NCBI RefSeq assembly: GCF_000827555.1
Contig: NZ_CDOI01000167.1
Coordinates: 1 to 33,347, forward strand
Source: Capnocytophaga canis
Lineage (GTDB): Bacteria > Bacteroidota > Bacteroidia > Flavobacteriales > Flavobacteriaceae
DNA: 33,347 nt
Direction of reading: 5' to 3'
The translations under genes and the position numbers were made by a program. Shown here piece after piece: positions 1 to 8,059 of the stretch. Positions within the stretch are counted from its first letter, which is position 1. Each line of letters begins with the position of its first letter. The notes under the pieces are model-generated. The model did not search any database and was not told the origin of the DNA. It saw only the letters and a list, made by a program, of their open reading frames with translations.

Positions 1-374
1 TAAGTAACTTTGTACAAATTTTTCTGCAGATTCGGACTTAACATAATTCATCCGAAAGGTCTAATCTATCGGAAAAAAGCAAATAATTACAATACATCCA
101 CTTGATTTGTTTATGCTTCGAATTTTTCACTTGTCCATTCACAAAAAAAAATGAAAAATTGAAAAAACAACGCACTTTAAATTGTTAAATCTACAAATTC
201 CAATAAGAGCTATTTTATACGGTAAACAGCTATATGTTAGCTCCTTAAAATAATTAAAACTTAAAACCTACGATTAATTAATTCTTAATGAAACTCTTAA
301 AATTTTGTAATTAATTTTATTTAACAGATATAAATACATACTTTTGTATCGAAAAAAACAAATTACATTAGAAT
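1..374. other. Intergenic region, no gene seen
   Basis: No convincing coding frame is visible in this AT-rich stretch. It holds a TAACTTTG match to the Bacteroidota -7 box at 5-12, with no recognisable gene following it, and the promoter box of the next gene at 339-346. Imperfect inverted repeats (TTCGGA near 30 with TCCGAA near 51) are present but lack a T-tract, so I do not call a terminator. Confidence 0.5.
339..346 (+). promoter_or_regulatory. Putative -7 promoter box of the coiled-coil protein gene
   Basis: TACTTTTG matches the Bacteroidota housekeeping -7 consensus TAnnTTTG and lies 28 bases before the ATG at 375. No clear TTTG-type -33 element is seen at the usual 19-20 base distance. 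This is inferred from the motif alone. Confidence 0.5.
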
Positions 375-947
375 ATGAAAAAACTTTACGCTTTAGTAGT
401 TGGGCTTTTTTTGATACAAATATCATTCGCTCAAACTACAGTAACTACAGGGACATCGACACAAACCGTCCCCTCAAACATTGAACTAAAGACTGAAAAA
501 GAAGCCTTAAAAGCAGAACAAAGAGCTCAAAAAGCCCAAAAGGAGGTGCTCATAGCAGAAGAAAAAGCAAGAAGAGCAGAGGAAAAAGCTCAAATCCAAG
601 CTAAAAAAGCTGAAGAAAAAGCAAAACGGGCTGAAGAAAAGGCTAAAAAAGCTCAGGAAAAAGCTGAAAAAGCAGAGGAACGAGCAAAAAAAGAAGCTGA
701 GAAAAAACAAAAAAATTTAGCTAAAGCTCAACAGCAAGTTCTAAAAATTGAAGCTCAAGTTAAAATGAAGCAAAACGAATTGGCTCAAGAGCAAAATAAA
801 TTTGAAAGTAAAAAAGCAAAAGGAAATCTTTCTTCATCAGACGAATTGAAATACAAAAATCGAATTCTGAAAAAAGAACAAGAAATTAACAAATTGAATC
901 TCAAAGCAATAAAAGCAAAAGAGCAAGTTAATAAATATTCAAAATAA
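375..947 (+). CDS. Secreted Lys/Glu/Ala-rich coiled-coil protein
   Basis: The 190-residue product begins with a signal peptide (MKKLYALVVGLFLIQISFAQ, cleavage probably after SFA). A short Thr-rich linker follows, and then from about residue 38 to the end an almost uninterrupted Lys/Glu/Ala/Gln helix. Residues 45-115 show near-heptad repeats of the KAEEKAK type, and the C-terminal third is a less regular coiled coil. There is no lipobox, membrane segment or enzymatic motif, so the mature protein is probably a periplasmic or secreted rod-like helix. It has its own promoter box and terminator and appears monocistronic. I do not recognise a named family; low-complexity matches to TolA-like or KAEE-repeat proteins would be compositional only. 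The coding call is firm because of the clean signal peptide; the function is unknown. Confidence 0.85.
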   Translation: MKKLYALVVGLFLIQISFAQTTVTTGTSTQTVPSNIELKTEKEALKAEQRAQKAQKEVLIAEEKARRAEEKAQIQAKKAEEKAKRAEEKAKKAQEKAEKAEERAKKEAEKKQKNLAKAQQQVLKIEAQVKMKQNELAQEQNKFESKKAKGNLSSSDELKYKNRILKKEQEINKLNLKAIKAKEQVNKYSK

Positions 948-978
948 GCATTTATCTAATATAGCATAACTTACATCT

Positions 979-1009
979 GAGGCTGTCCCGAAAGGCAGCC
1001 TCTCTTTTT
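979..1009 (+). terminator. Rho-independent terminator of the coiled-coil protein gene
   Basis: A 9-bp stem (GAGGCTGTC with GGCAGCCTC, one G-U pair) encloses a CCGAAA loop and is followed by TCTTTTT on the plus strand. It sits 31 bases after the upstream stop codon and touches the stop codon of the convergent ung gene. The minus strand lacks a T-tract after the stem, so termination is expected mainly for the plus strand. Confidence 0.85.
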
Positions 1010-1673
1010 ACCATTGTATCTCTCCTTTTCCAACAGATACTAAGTACTGATTTGCCCTACTAAAGTGCTTATTACCAAACCAATACCCTCGATTCGCACT
1101 CAATGGCGACGGATGCCCAGAAGTCAAAATATAATGTTTGGAAGCATCTATTAAACTAGCTTTCTTTTTAGCGTAACCACCCCAAAGCATAAACACCACC
1201 TGTTGTTTTTGTTCAGAGACCAAACGTATTACAGCATCTGTAAAAGTTTCCCATCCTTGGTTTTGGTGGCTTCCTGCTTGGTTAACTCGAACTGTCAACG
1301 TAGCATTGAGCAACAGTACTCCTTGCTTTGCCCAACGTTCCAAATTACCACTTGAAGGATAAGGTATTCCCAAATCCTGTTGCAATTCCTTAAAAATATT
1401 TATCAACGATGGAGGATGATCGACACCGTCTTGTACTGAAAAACACAGCCCATTAGCCTGATTTACACCATGATAAGGATCCTGACCTATAATAACCACT
1501 TTCACATTTTCAAACGGGCAATAATCAAAAGCTGCGAATATCTGTTGCCCTCTCGGATAACATACCCCTTGTGTATATTCATGTTTAATGAAGCTCACTA
1601 ATTTCTGAAAATAATCTTGTTGAAATTCGCTAATTAAATAAGGTTTCCATGAAGAATGAATGTTTACTTCCAT
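1008..1673 (-). CDS. ung: Uracil-DNA glycosylase
   Basis: Family 1 uracil-DNA glycosylase, which removes uracil from DNA to start base-excision repair. From the chosen ATG at 1673 the protein has 221 residues, the usual family length. It shows the water-activating motif GQDPYHG (residues 63-69), the LLNATLTV segment (121-128) and the DNA-intercalation/catalytic-histidine motif GHPSPLSA (186-193). An in-frame upstream start at 1718 would add 15 hydrophobic residues absent from the family, and a possible -7 box lies inside that extension, so the shorter start is preferred. The gene is convergent with the upstream coiled-coil gene and divergent from mutS2. The identification is secure. Confidence 0.97.
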   Translation of the reverse strand: MEVNIHSSWKPYLISEFQQDYFQKLVSFIKHEYTQGVCYPRGQQIFAAFDYCPFENVKVVIIGQDPYHGVNQANGLCFSVQDGVDHPPSLINIFKELQQDLGIPYPSSGNLERWAKQGVLLLNATLTVRVNQAGSHQNQGWETFTDAVIRLVSEQKQQVVFMLWGGYAKKKASLIDASKHYILTSGHPSPLSANRGYWFGNKHFSRANQYLVSVGKGEIQW

Positions 1674-1706
1674 TTTTTTAATATTTTTGCACGTCAAAAT
1701 GAAGAA

Positions 1707-1714
1707 CAAAAATA
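1707..1714 (-). promoter_or_regulatory. Possible -7 promoter box of ung
   Basis: On the minus strand this reads TATTTTTG, a match to TAnnTTTG, ending 33 bases before the ATG at 1673. No obvious -33 element accompanies it, and chance matches are common in DNA this rich in T. Confidence 0.35.
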
Positions 1715-1938
1715 ACAATTAATTTTGAAACTTGAATTTTTCCGAATAAGAATTCAGAAGTACCACTTGCAAGAGAAGTATCCAAAAAAATAGCTTTTAA
1801 TATGTGTGAATACCTAGTTTATAGCAGATAAGAAACCTAAAAGTAAGCTGAATTTCAAACAGATGCAGTTAAAAACAAAACTTTCGAACAACCTCAACAT
1901 ATAGAAAAGACGTACACGATACGCCTCACAAAAACATA

Positions 1939-1946
1939 TATATTTG
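1939..1946 (+). promoter_or_regulatory. Putative -7 promoter box of mutS2, giving a very short leader
   Basis: TATATTTG matches TAnnTTTG and ends only 8 bases before the mutS2 ATG at 1955. If used, transcription would begin a few bases before the start codon and give an almost leaderless mRNA. No clear -33 element was found. Confidence 0.5.
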
Positions 1947-1954
1947 TACCTTAA

Positions 1955-4132
1955 ATGATTCACAATAAAACACTTGAAGATTTAGAATTCGGAACTGTTC
2001 TCACACATATTTCTGAAATATGTCACACCGAATTAGGGAAAAAATATGCCTTGCGTTTGCAACCCTTTGAGGATAAGGAAACTTTACTCTTTGCATTGCA
2101 ACAAACTAATGAATATTTAGCTTCATTTCAAAATAACAATACTATCCCAGGACATAGTTGTGAGAAAATTAGTTCAGAAATACGGCTATTACAAGTAGAA
2201 AACACAACGCTCGAACTCTCTGCTATACGAAAACTCTATTTGATATCGCAAACCGTGAATACGCATATTCAGTTTTTTCGTAAATTTAAAGAACTATATT
2301 CCATTTTACACGAAACAGCAGAAAGCATCCATTACACTACCGATATTACCGAAGCTATTGATAAAATCGTTGACAAATTTGGCGAAATCAAAAACGACGC
2401 TTCCCAAACCTTGGGAAATATACGTAAGGAAATCAGCATTTTAAAAGGAAAAATCAATGAAAGTTTTAACCGAACCTTAGCTGAGTACAATGCTTCGGAC
2501 TATTTGGATGACATCCGAGAGACCGTGGTGGATAATCGTCGGGTACTTGCTGTCAAAGCAATGTATCGCAGAAAAGTTCTCGGAACAGTGCTGGGTAGTT
2601 CCAAAACGGGAAGCATCGTATATATCGAGCCGAGACAAACAGAAATGTACTCACGAGAATTGACCAATTTAATATACGATGAAAAAGAAGAAATTCAACG
2701 TATTTTGAAACAACTCACAACCTATTTGAGTCAATATGTAGTTCTTTTCAAAGATTACCAACGCTACATCACAGCCATTGACATCATTTATGCGAAAGCA
2801 AAATATGCGTTAAGCATGAATGGGCTACTTCCTGAAATCACAGAAGAAAGGGTGCTATTTTTGCAGGAAGCCTATCACCCACTCTTGTTTTTGAACAATC
2901 AAAAAAAAGGTAAACCAACCTATCCACAAAATATTGAACTCACAGATGATTCACGCATCATCGTGATTTCAGGCCCTAATGCAGGAGGAAAAAGTATCAC
3001 ATTAAAAACCATTGGATTACTACAACTGATGCTACAAAGTGGTATGCTCGTTCCTGTACATCATCGCAGTCGAATGTGTTTATTCGAACGGATTTTAACT
3101 GACATAGGCGACAACCAATCTATTGAAAACCATTTGAGTACATACAGCTACCGCTTGAAGAATATGAACTATTTTTTACGAAAATGCAATGAACGTACGC
3201 TATTCCTAATTGATGAATTTGGAACTGGTAGTGATCCCGAGCTTGGAGGCGCGTTAGCCGAAACCTTTTTGGAAGAGTTCTACCACCGGAAAGCATTTGG
3301 AGTAATTACCACCCACTATGCTAATTTAAAAATATTAGCCAATGAATTGCCTCATGCTACCAACGCTAATATGTTGTTCAATGATAAAACCTTAGAACCT
3401 ATTTACAAACTTATCGTAGGAGAAGCGGGAAGTTCATTCACCTTTGAAGTCGCTCAAAAAAATGGAATTCCTTTTGGACTGATAAACCGTGCTAAAAAGA
3501 AAATTGAAAAAGGAAAAGTTCGTTTTGACGCTACCATTGCGAAGCTTCAAAAAGAAAGAAGCAAAATGGAAAAAACCGCTGAAAATCTGAAAGATGAAGA
3601 AGCTAAAGCACGTGAAGAAGCCAAACGCTTGGAAGAGTTAAACGAACGCATAAAGTCTAAACTGGTAAATTATCAAGAGCTTTACGATCATAATCAACGT
3701 ATGATTTACTTAGGAAATAAAATTGACGAAGTAGCAGAGCGTTATTTTTATGACGGCAAACGACGTTCATTAGTATCTGACATATTGCGAATTATTGAGA
3801 GTGAAAACGCTAAACGAAAGCAACTCTCCAAAGTTGAAAAAACACAAAAAAAAGAACAAAAAAAGACCATAGAGACTGAAGTTAATAAAGAAATTGAAGC
3901 TATCAGAATTCAGAAAAAAGCTGAAAAAAAGGCAAAAATCACTCAGGAGGAAGCCGCCAAAGAACGAATGCAACGCATGTTAAAAATCAATGACCGAGTA
4001 CGCATCAAAGATAGTCGTAGCGTTGGTGTCATCGATAAAATTGAGAAGGGAAAAGCTATTGTGAATTACGGCATGTTTACCACCACTGTAGCTATTTCAG
4101 AATTAGAATTGGTTGAAAAAGTAAAAAACTAA
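1955..4132 (+). CDS. mutS2: MutS2-family DNA-binding ATPase without a visible Smr domain
   Basis: MutS2 family proteins are MutS-like ATPases that act on branched DNA or stalled ribosomes rather than in classical mismatch repair. The 725-residue protein has the MutS core and clamp helices (about 1-300), Walker A GPNAGGKS (340-347), Walker B LIDEFGTGSDPE with its aspartate near 420, and the TTHYANLK switch region. A long Lys/Glu coiled coil (about 520-670) follows, then a small beta-rich domain containing NDRVRIKDSRSVGVIDKI. The chain ends directly after that domain, whereas Bacillus MutS2 (about 785 residues) continues into a roughly 80-residue Smr nuclease domain that I cannot see here. It lies divergent from ung and appears monocistronic. 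Family assignment is secure; the missing Smr domain may be lineage-typical. Confidence 0.95.
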   Translation: MIHNKTLEDLEFGTVLTHISEICHTELGKKYALRLQPFEDKETLLFALQQTNEYLASFQNNNTIPGHSCEKISSEIRLLQVENTTLELSAIRKLYLISQTVNTHIQFFRKFKELYSILHETAESIHYTTDITEAIDKIVDKFGEIKNDASQTLGNIRKEISILKGKINESFNRTLAEYNASDYLDDIRETVVDNRRVLAVKAMYRRKVLGTVLGSSKTGSIVYIEPRQTEMYSRELTNLIYDEKEEIQRILKQLTTYLSQYVVLFKDYQRYITAIDIIYAKAKYALSMNGLLPEITEERVLFLQEAYHPLLFLNNQKKGKPTYPQNIELTDDSRIIVISGPNAGGKSITLKTIGLLQLMLQSGMLVPVHHRSRMCLFERILTDIGDNQSIENHLSTYSYRLKNMNYFLRKCNERTLFLIDEFGTGSDPELGGALAETFLEEFYHRKAFGVITTHYANLKILANELPHATNANMLFNDKTLEPIYKLIVGEAGSSFTFEVAQKNGIPFGLINRAKKKIEKGKVRFDATIAKLQKERSKMEKTAENLKDEEAKAREEAKRLEELNERIKSKLVNYQELYDHNQRMIYLGNKIDEVAERYFYDGKRRSLVSDILRIIESENAKRKQLSKVEKTQKKEQKKTIETEVNKEIEAIRIQKKAEKKAKITQEEAAKERMQRMLKINDRVRIKDSRSVGVIDKIEKGKAIVNYGMFTTTVAISELELVEKVKN

Positions 4133-4392
4133 AAATCAGAACATTACAAAAATACAAAAGTTAAAAAAAGTTAATTAACATTTAATGAATTTGTAAATAT
4201 TTACATTTTATTATAACTTGCCCACATCAAAGTTTTTTTCTATCAAACTCATTTAGGCTTGATTACTGATTTGCAATGTAATAGACATAAAATGACAATG
4301 TTTTTCTATGACAGGATAATGTGGCAACTTAGTCAAAAAAAGGAATAGAAAATCTCACAACAGATGTGCTTTAAAAAATTAAGGTCGGAAAG

Positions 4393-5088
4393 ATGAAAAA
4401 CAACAGCGACGAAACAAAAACAAACACAAACTCTCTTAAAGAAACTGAAGGCGGAGCTAAGAAAAATTGCGTTGTCCGCCCTACGCCTATTAATGAAGAG
4501 GTACAGTGGGATAAATCAAAAACTTTGATGAGCCGAACCGATAAATTTGGAAATATTGAGTACGCCAATGATGATTTCATTGATGTTTCTGGCTATGAAG
4601 CCTACGAATTGATGTCGCAACCACATAGCATAATTCGTCACCCAGACATGCCGAAAGTTGTATTTAAAATCCTTTGGGACAACTTAAAAACTCGTGAAAA
4701 CTTCCACGCCATCATCAAAAACATGTCAAAAAGTGGGAAATACTATTGGGTGATTACGAACTTTGAAATCAAAAAAGACGCTGAAGATAAAATTATTGGA
4801 TTTGTATCCTATCGCAAAGCATTGCCCAAGAGCATCATTGAAGAGTCCATTGAACCGCTATACAGACGTTTGCTAAAAATTGAGCAAGTTAATGGTTTGG
4901 AGGTTAGCGAGAAATATTTTATGGGGTATTTGGAAGATATGGGAGTTTCATATTACGAATTTGTAGCAAACTTACTAAAAACCTATAAGGAAGAAATTGA
5001 AAGCGTTATTTCAAAAGAGGTAAGTAAGGAAGCTGAAGACGATAAATCTGCTGAAAAAGGTGGTTTTTTGTCTAAAATCGTGTCATAA
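4393..5088 (+). CDS. Stand-alone Aer-type PAS sensor protein
   Basis: This 231-residue soluble protein carries one PAS domain (about 40-145) closely resembling that of the aerotaxis receptor Aer. It reads RTDKFGNIEYANDDFIDVSG, then QPHSIIRHPDMP (77-87), a conserved Trp at 95 and KSGKYYWV near 114-120. In Aer the Arg-His-x-Asp of the HPDMP motif contacts FAD, so flavin binding is inferred. There is no transmembrane segment, HAMP domain, methyl-accepting domain, kinase or GGDEF domain. The C-terminal part is helical (150-215) with a charged Lys/Glu/Asp tail. The first 40 residues are polar and probably disordered. A GGAAAG stretch precedes the ATG closely. The output partner is unknown and nothing adjacent suggests one. 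Confidence 0.85.
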   Translation: MKNNSDETKTNTNSLKETEGGAKKNCVVRPTPINEEVQWDKSKTLMSRTDKFGNIEYANDDFIDVSGYEAYELMSQPHSIIRHPDMPKVVFKILWDNLKTRENFHAIIKNMSKSGKYYWVITNFEIKKDAEDKIIGFVSYRKALPKSIIEESIEPLYRRLLKIEQVNGLEVSEKYFMGYLEDMGVSYYEFVANLLKTYKEEIESVISKEVSKEAEDDKSAEKGGFLSKIVS

Positions 5089-5128
5089 AAAGTTTTTTCA
5101 TGCTATATTAGATTTTAATTAATTATTG

Positions 5129-5156
5129 AAAAAGGCCGTCGTGAGACAGCCTTTTT
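5129..5156. terminator. Bidirectional terminator between convergent genes
   Basis: AAAAAGGC-C-GTC and GACAGCCTTTTT form a 12-bp stem around a GTGA loop. The plus-strand RNA has one C-A mismatch, which becomes a G-U pair in the minus-strand RNA. A runs on one side and T runs on the other make it usable in both directions, between the PAS gene and the convergent TM2 gene. Confidence 0.85.
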
Positions 5157-5177
5157 CGTTTGCTAACTTTTAATTTT

Positions 5178-5444
5178 TTAAAACCAAGGTTTACGCCCTT
5201 GTTGATAAATCTTATAGAACTCCTCATCAGACTTAGTTAAGTAAATGATGCCTTCTATAAGAGGCACTAAAGAAGCTATCCCACAAGTAACGACTGTCAA
5301 TACAATCTGTATAATTCCTTCTTTCGTATATCCTAAAAAGAATTTATGAACTCCTATTGAGCCTAATACCAAGGCCAAAACCCCTGCAAGTACTTTCTTA
5401 TTTTCTTGCTTAGAGATAGTACTGTTGTTTAATTCTGTACTCAT
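5178..5444 (-). CDS. TM2 domain membrane protein
   Basis: The 88-residue protein has a polar N-terminus (about 15 residues) and then a TM2 domain. One hydrophobic helix (VLAGVLALVLGSIGVHKFFL) leads into the typical GxxGxHxFFLG turn, and a second helix (IIQIVLTVVTCGIASLVPLI) is followed by the polar stretch EGIIYLTKSDEEF. TM2 proteins are small inner-membrane proteins of unknown biochemical function. The start ATG at 5444 is supported by a TACTTTTG box 29 bases upstream. It is convergent with the PAS gene and shares a terminator with it. Length and motifs fit the family well. Confidence 0.93.
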   Translation of the reverse strand: MSTELNNSTISKQENKKVLAGVLALVLGSIGVHKFFLGYTKEGIIQIVLTVVTCGIASLVPLIEGIIYLTKSDEEFYKIYQQGRKPWF

Positions 5445-5472
5445 AACTTTTATTTTTTACTTAATTCATAGG

Positions 5473-5480
5473 CAAAAGTA
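5473..5480 (-). promoter_or_regulatory. Putative -7 promoter box of the TM2 gene
   Basis: The minus strand reads TACTTTTG, a full TAnnTTTG match, ending 28 bases before the ATG at 5444. Motif evidence only. Confidence 0.5.
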
Positions 5481-5641
5481 AGGATTTTTTTCATAACACA
5501 AAAGAAAAAGGTAAAATTCTAAACACATCAAAATGTTAAAATTAAACATGAGGCAAAGCAATAGAAAAGCTAAAATTATTTTAAAAATGCTAAAATACGT
5601 TAATTAACATTTTATTAAATAACATGTAAAGGTATTATTGG

Positions 5642-5649
5642 TAGTTTTG
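5642..5649 (+). promoter_or_regulatory. Putative -7 promoter box of the YceI lipoprotein gene
   Basis: TAGTTTTG matches TAnnTTTG and ends 38 bases before the ATG at 5688. No convincing -33 box is present at the normal spacing. Confidence 0.5.
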
Positions 5650-5687
5650 CCTGAATTTCAAATAAAACTTAAACACAAACATTTAAC

Positions 5688-6347
5688 ATGAAAAAAATCG
5701 TATTAGGATTAGGAGTAATTGCTTCATTGATCGCCGTAAGCTGTAAAAGTGACGCAAAGAAAAGCGAAACTCAAACAGAACAAACAGAAGTTGTTTCAAC
5801 AGAAAAACCAGTTGGCTCTGTGGCTTATACAGTAGCTCCAAGCTCTGTAATTGAATGGGTTGGATCAAAACCTGCAGGAAAACACAATGGAACTGTGAAC
5901 GTTTCAGAAGGTACAGTAAACGTTGAAAATAAATCAATCGTATCAGGAGAGTTTGTTTTAGACATGAACTCTATCGTTGTTTTAGACTTAGCTGCTGGAG
6001 ATGGAAAAGAAGACTTAGAAGGCCACTTAAAAGGAACTGGTAAAGAAGATGCTGAAGATCACTTCTTTAACGTAAAAAAATTCCCTACTGCTAAATTTGT
6101 TTTCAAATCATTTGACGGAACAAACGTAACAGGAGATCTTACTGTGAAAGAAATTACAAAAGAAGTAACTTTCCCTGCAACAGTTTCTGTAACAGACTCA
6201 GAAGTAGTTATTGACTCTCAATCTTTTACAATTAACCGTACTGATTTCGGTGTAAATTACGCTTCAAAATCAATTTTCGACAACCTTAAAGACAAATTCA
6301 TTAACGACGATATCGAATTAGTTGTTAAAGTAAAAGCTACAAAATAA
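5688..6347 (+). CDS. YceI-family lipoprotein
   Basis: The 219-residue protein starts with a lipoprotein signal (lipobox AVSC, lipid cysteine at residue 19), followed by a Lys/Glu/Thr-rich linker to about residue 45. The rest is a YceI lipocalin-like beta-barrel: it opens with YTVAPSSVIEWVGSKPAG and contains GEFVLDMNSIVVLDL, a HLKGTGKEDAEDHFFNVKKF segment, TGDLTVKEITKEVTFPATV and a C-terminal ELVVKVKA strand. YceI barrels bind long isoprenoid or other lipophilic ligands; the ligand here is unknown. The sequence after the cysteine (KSDAKK) lacks the K-D/E-D/E surface-export pattern, so a periplasm-facing location is the simpler guess. The gene is monocistronic with its own promoter box and terminator. 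Confidence 0.95.
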   Translation: MKKIVLGLGVIASLIAVSCKSDAKKSETQTEQTEVVSTEKPVGSVAYTVAPSSVIEWVGSKPAGKHNGTVNVSEGTVNVENKSIVSGEFVLDMNSIVVLDLAAGDGKEDLEGHLKGTGKEDAEDHFFNVKKFPTAKFVFKSFDGTNVTGDLTVKEITKEVTFPATVSVTDSEVVIDSQSFTINRTDFGVNYASKSIFDNLKDKFINDDIELVVKVKATK

Positions 6348-6379
6348 TCTAATTTTTTATTAGTAGTCCTAATAAAAGA

Positions 6380-6410
6380 GACCGATTGGGAAACCCAGTC
6401 GGTCTTTTTT
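6380..6410 (+). terminator. Rho-independent terminator of the YceI gene
   Basis: GACCGATTGGG and CCCAGTCGGTC pair over 11 bp (one G-U) around an AAA loop, and TTTTTT follows. It lies 32 bases after the YceI stop. The flanking A-run could also let it act on convergent rpoN transcripts. Confidence 0.93.
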
Positions 6411-6559
6411 ATTTATTTTATGGCTAAAGTAATGATTTGCAAATGGAGTACGAGAGAAGTAAACAGCTATAAGAATACTGTCTAAAATTGCTGTACCTTT
6501 TGAACCTGAAATCGTTTATAATAACTGGTAATATGAAAAAGATCCTAAAACAATAGCTT

Positions 6560-8026
6560 TTACAACTCTCTTCGAAGTCTTGCAACTGGAATATCGAGCT
6601 GTTCACGGTATTTAGCAATCGTTCGCCTTGCGATTGGATATCCCTCTTCTTTAAGCAATTGTGCCAAATCGTCATCAGGATAAGGTTTGCTTTTATCCTC
6701 TTTAGCGATGATGCGCTGTAGTATTTGCTTAATTTCATGTGTAGAAACGTCTTCTCCTTGATCATTTTTCATTGATTCGGAAAAAAAGTCTTTAATCAAT
6801 CTGGTACCATAAGGTGTGGTTACATACTTACTACTCGCTACTCTTGAAACGGTAGAGATGTCCATTCCTATTTTATCAGCTATATCCTTTAAAATCAACG
6901 GTTTTATTTTCAGTTCATCTCCTGTAAGAAAATACTCGCGTTGGTGTTGCATGATAGCGTCCATGGTAACTAGAAGTGTTTGCTGACGCTGTTTGATGGC
7001 ATCAATAAACCATTTAGCAGAATCTAACTTCTGTTTAATAAAGAAAACAGCTTCCTTCTGTGAAGAAGTCTTTTCTTTGGCTTTTTTGTAGGTATCAAGC
7101 ATTTCGGAATACTCTCGCGAAACATGCAATTCAGGAGCATTTCGCCCATTAAGACTGAGTTCCAAATCACTATCATTCACTCGGATGGTAAAATCAGGAA
7201 TAATCTGCTCTACTTGAACATTACTCCCCGAATACGAACTTCCTGGTTTAGGGTTTAAACGTTCAATTTCTTGTATAGCTTCTTTGAGTTCATCTTCTGA
7301 GATAGAAAACTTTTGTTGCAGTTTAGCATAATGCTTTTTAGTGAATAGCTCAAATGCCTTTTCGATAATTTCTATAGCCAAATCGACAGATGGAGTCGTT
7401 TTTTTACGGCGAAGTTGTATCAAAAGACACTCTTGTAAGTCAAATGCACCCACACCCGCAGGATCTAACTGAAAGATAATCTGTTCACGGATTTGTTTTA
7501 CCTTATCTTCTTCTGTATAAATATTTTGTGTAAAAGCCAAGTCATCAGTTAAATCCTGGATAGAGCGACGGATATACCCACTATCGTCAATACTCCCTAC
7601 CAAAAATTCAGCAATGAAATAGTCTTCGTCGGAAAGAGTAAACGTATTCAATTGATTTAAAAGTGATTGATGAAAAGACACTTCGGCACTAAAAGGAATT
7701 TCTTTTTCCTCATCATCATCGCTGTAGTTATTGGTATGTAATCGATATTCGGGAATTTCATCATCACTGAGGTATTCATCAATATTAATATCCTCCATAT
7801 CAATCACTTCACTATCGTTATATTCGTCTGAAGAGTTATCAAATTCATCTGCAAATTCGTCATATTCACTTTCTTCACGCCCCGACTCCAAAGCAGGGTT
7901 TTCTTCCAATTCTTGTTTGATGCGTTGTTCAAAAGCCAACGTAGGCAATTGCACCAACTTCATCAATTGAATTTGTTGAGGTGATAATTTTTGCGAAAGT
8001 TTCAGTTGTAAATTTTGCTTTAACAT
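6560..8026 (-). CDS. rpoN: RNA polymerase sigma-54 factor
   Basis: Sigma-54 directs RNA polymerase to -24/-12 promoters and needs an enhancer-binding ATPase for open-complex formation. The 488-residue protein has the glutamine-rich region I (QNLQLKLSQKLSPQQIQLMK, then a PALE motif near residue 45) and a very acidic Asp/Glu linker (about 50-115). The core-binding domain follows (about 120-310, with LDPAGVGAFDLQECL), then the DNA-binding domain containing DISTVSRVASSKYV. The C-terminal RpoN box ARRTIAKYRE is at about 466-475. Length matches Bacteroidota RpoN. No enhancer-binding protein is encoded in this window. It is convergent with the YceI gene. Identification is secure. Confidence 0.97.
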   Translation of the reverse strand: MLKQNLQLKLSQKLSPQQIQLMKLVQLPTLAFEQRIKQELEENPALESGREESEYDEFADEFDNSSDEYNDSEVIDMEDINIDEYLSDDEIPEYRLHTNNYSDDDEEKEIPFSAEVSFHQSLLNQLNTFTLSDEDYFIAEFLVGSIDDSGYIRRSIQDLTDDLAFTQNIYTEEDKVKQIREQIIFQLDPAGVGAFDLQECLLIQLRRKKTTPSVDLAIEIIEKAFELFTKKHYAKLQQKFSISEDELKEAIQEIERLNPKPGSSYSGSNVQVEQIIPDFTIRVNDSDLELSLNGRNAPELHVSREYSEMLDTYKKAKEKTSSQKEAVFFIKQKLDSAKWFIDAIKQRQQTLLVTMDAIMQHQREYFLTGDELKIKPLILKDIADKIGMDISTVSRVASSKYVTTPYGTRLIKDFFSESMKNDQGEDVSTHEIKQILQRIIAKEDKSKPYPDDDLAQLLKEEGYPIARRTIAKYREQLDIPVARLRREL

Positions 8027-8051
8027 ATTGTATATTGAATGAATTTAGGGG

Positions 8052-8059
8052 CAAAAATA
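8052..8059 (-). promoter_or_regulatory. Putative -7 promoter box of rpoN
   Basis: The minus strand reads TATTTTTG, a TAnnTTTG match, ending 25 bases before the rpoN ATG at 8026. It is preceded by a T-rich tract without a clear TTTG at the normal spacing. Confidence 0.45.

Noticed and set aside
5-12. Promoter box TAACTTTG at the left edge
   Set aside because: It matches the -7 consensus but no gene follows for 360 bases; chance is likely.
507-710. Minus-strand Phe/Ser-rich frame opposite the coiled-coil gene
   Set aside because: It is the complement of Lys/Glu repeats (phenylalanine and serine codons) and has no independent support. The same holds for the minus-strand frame at 3770-3973 within mutS2.
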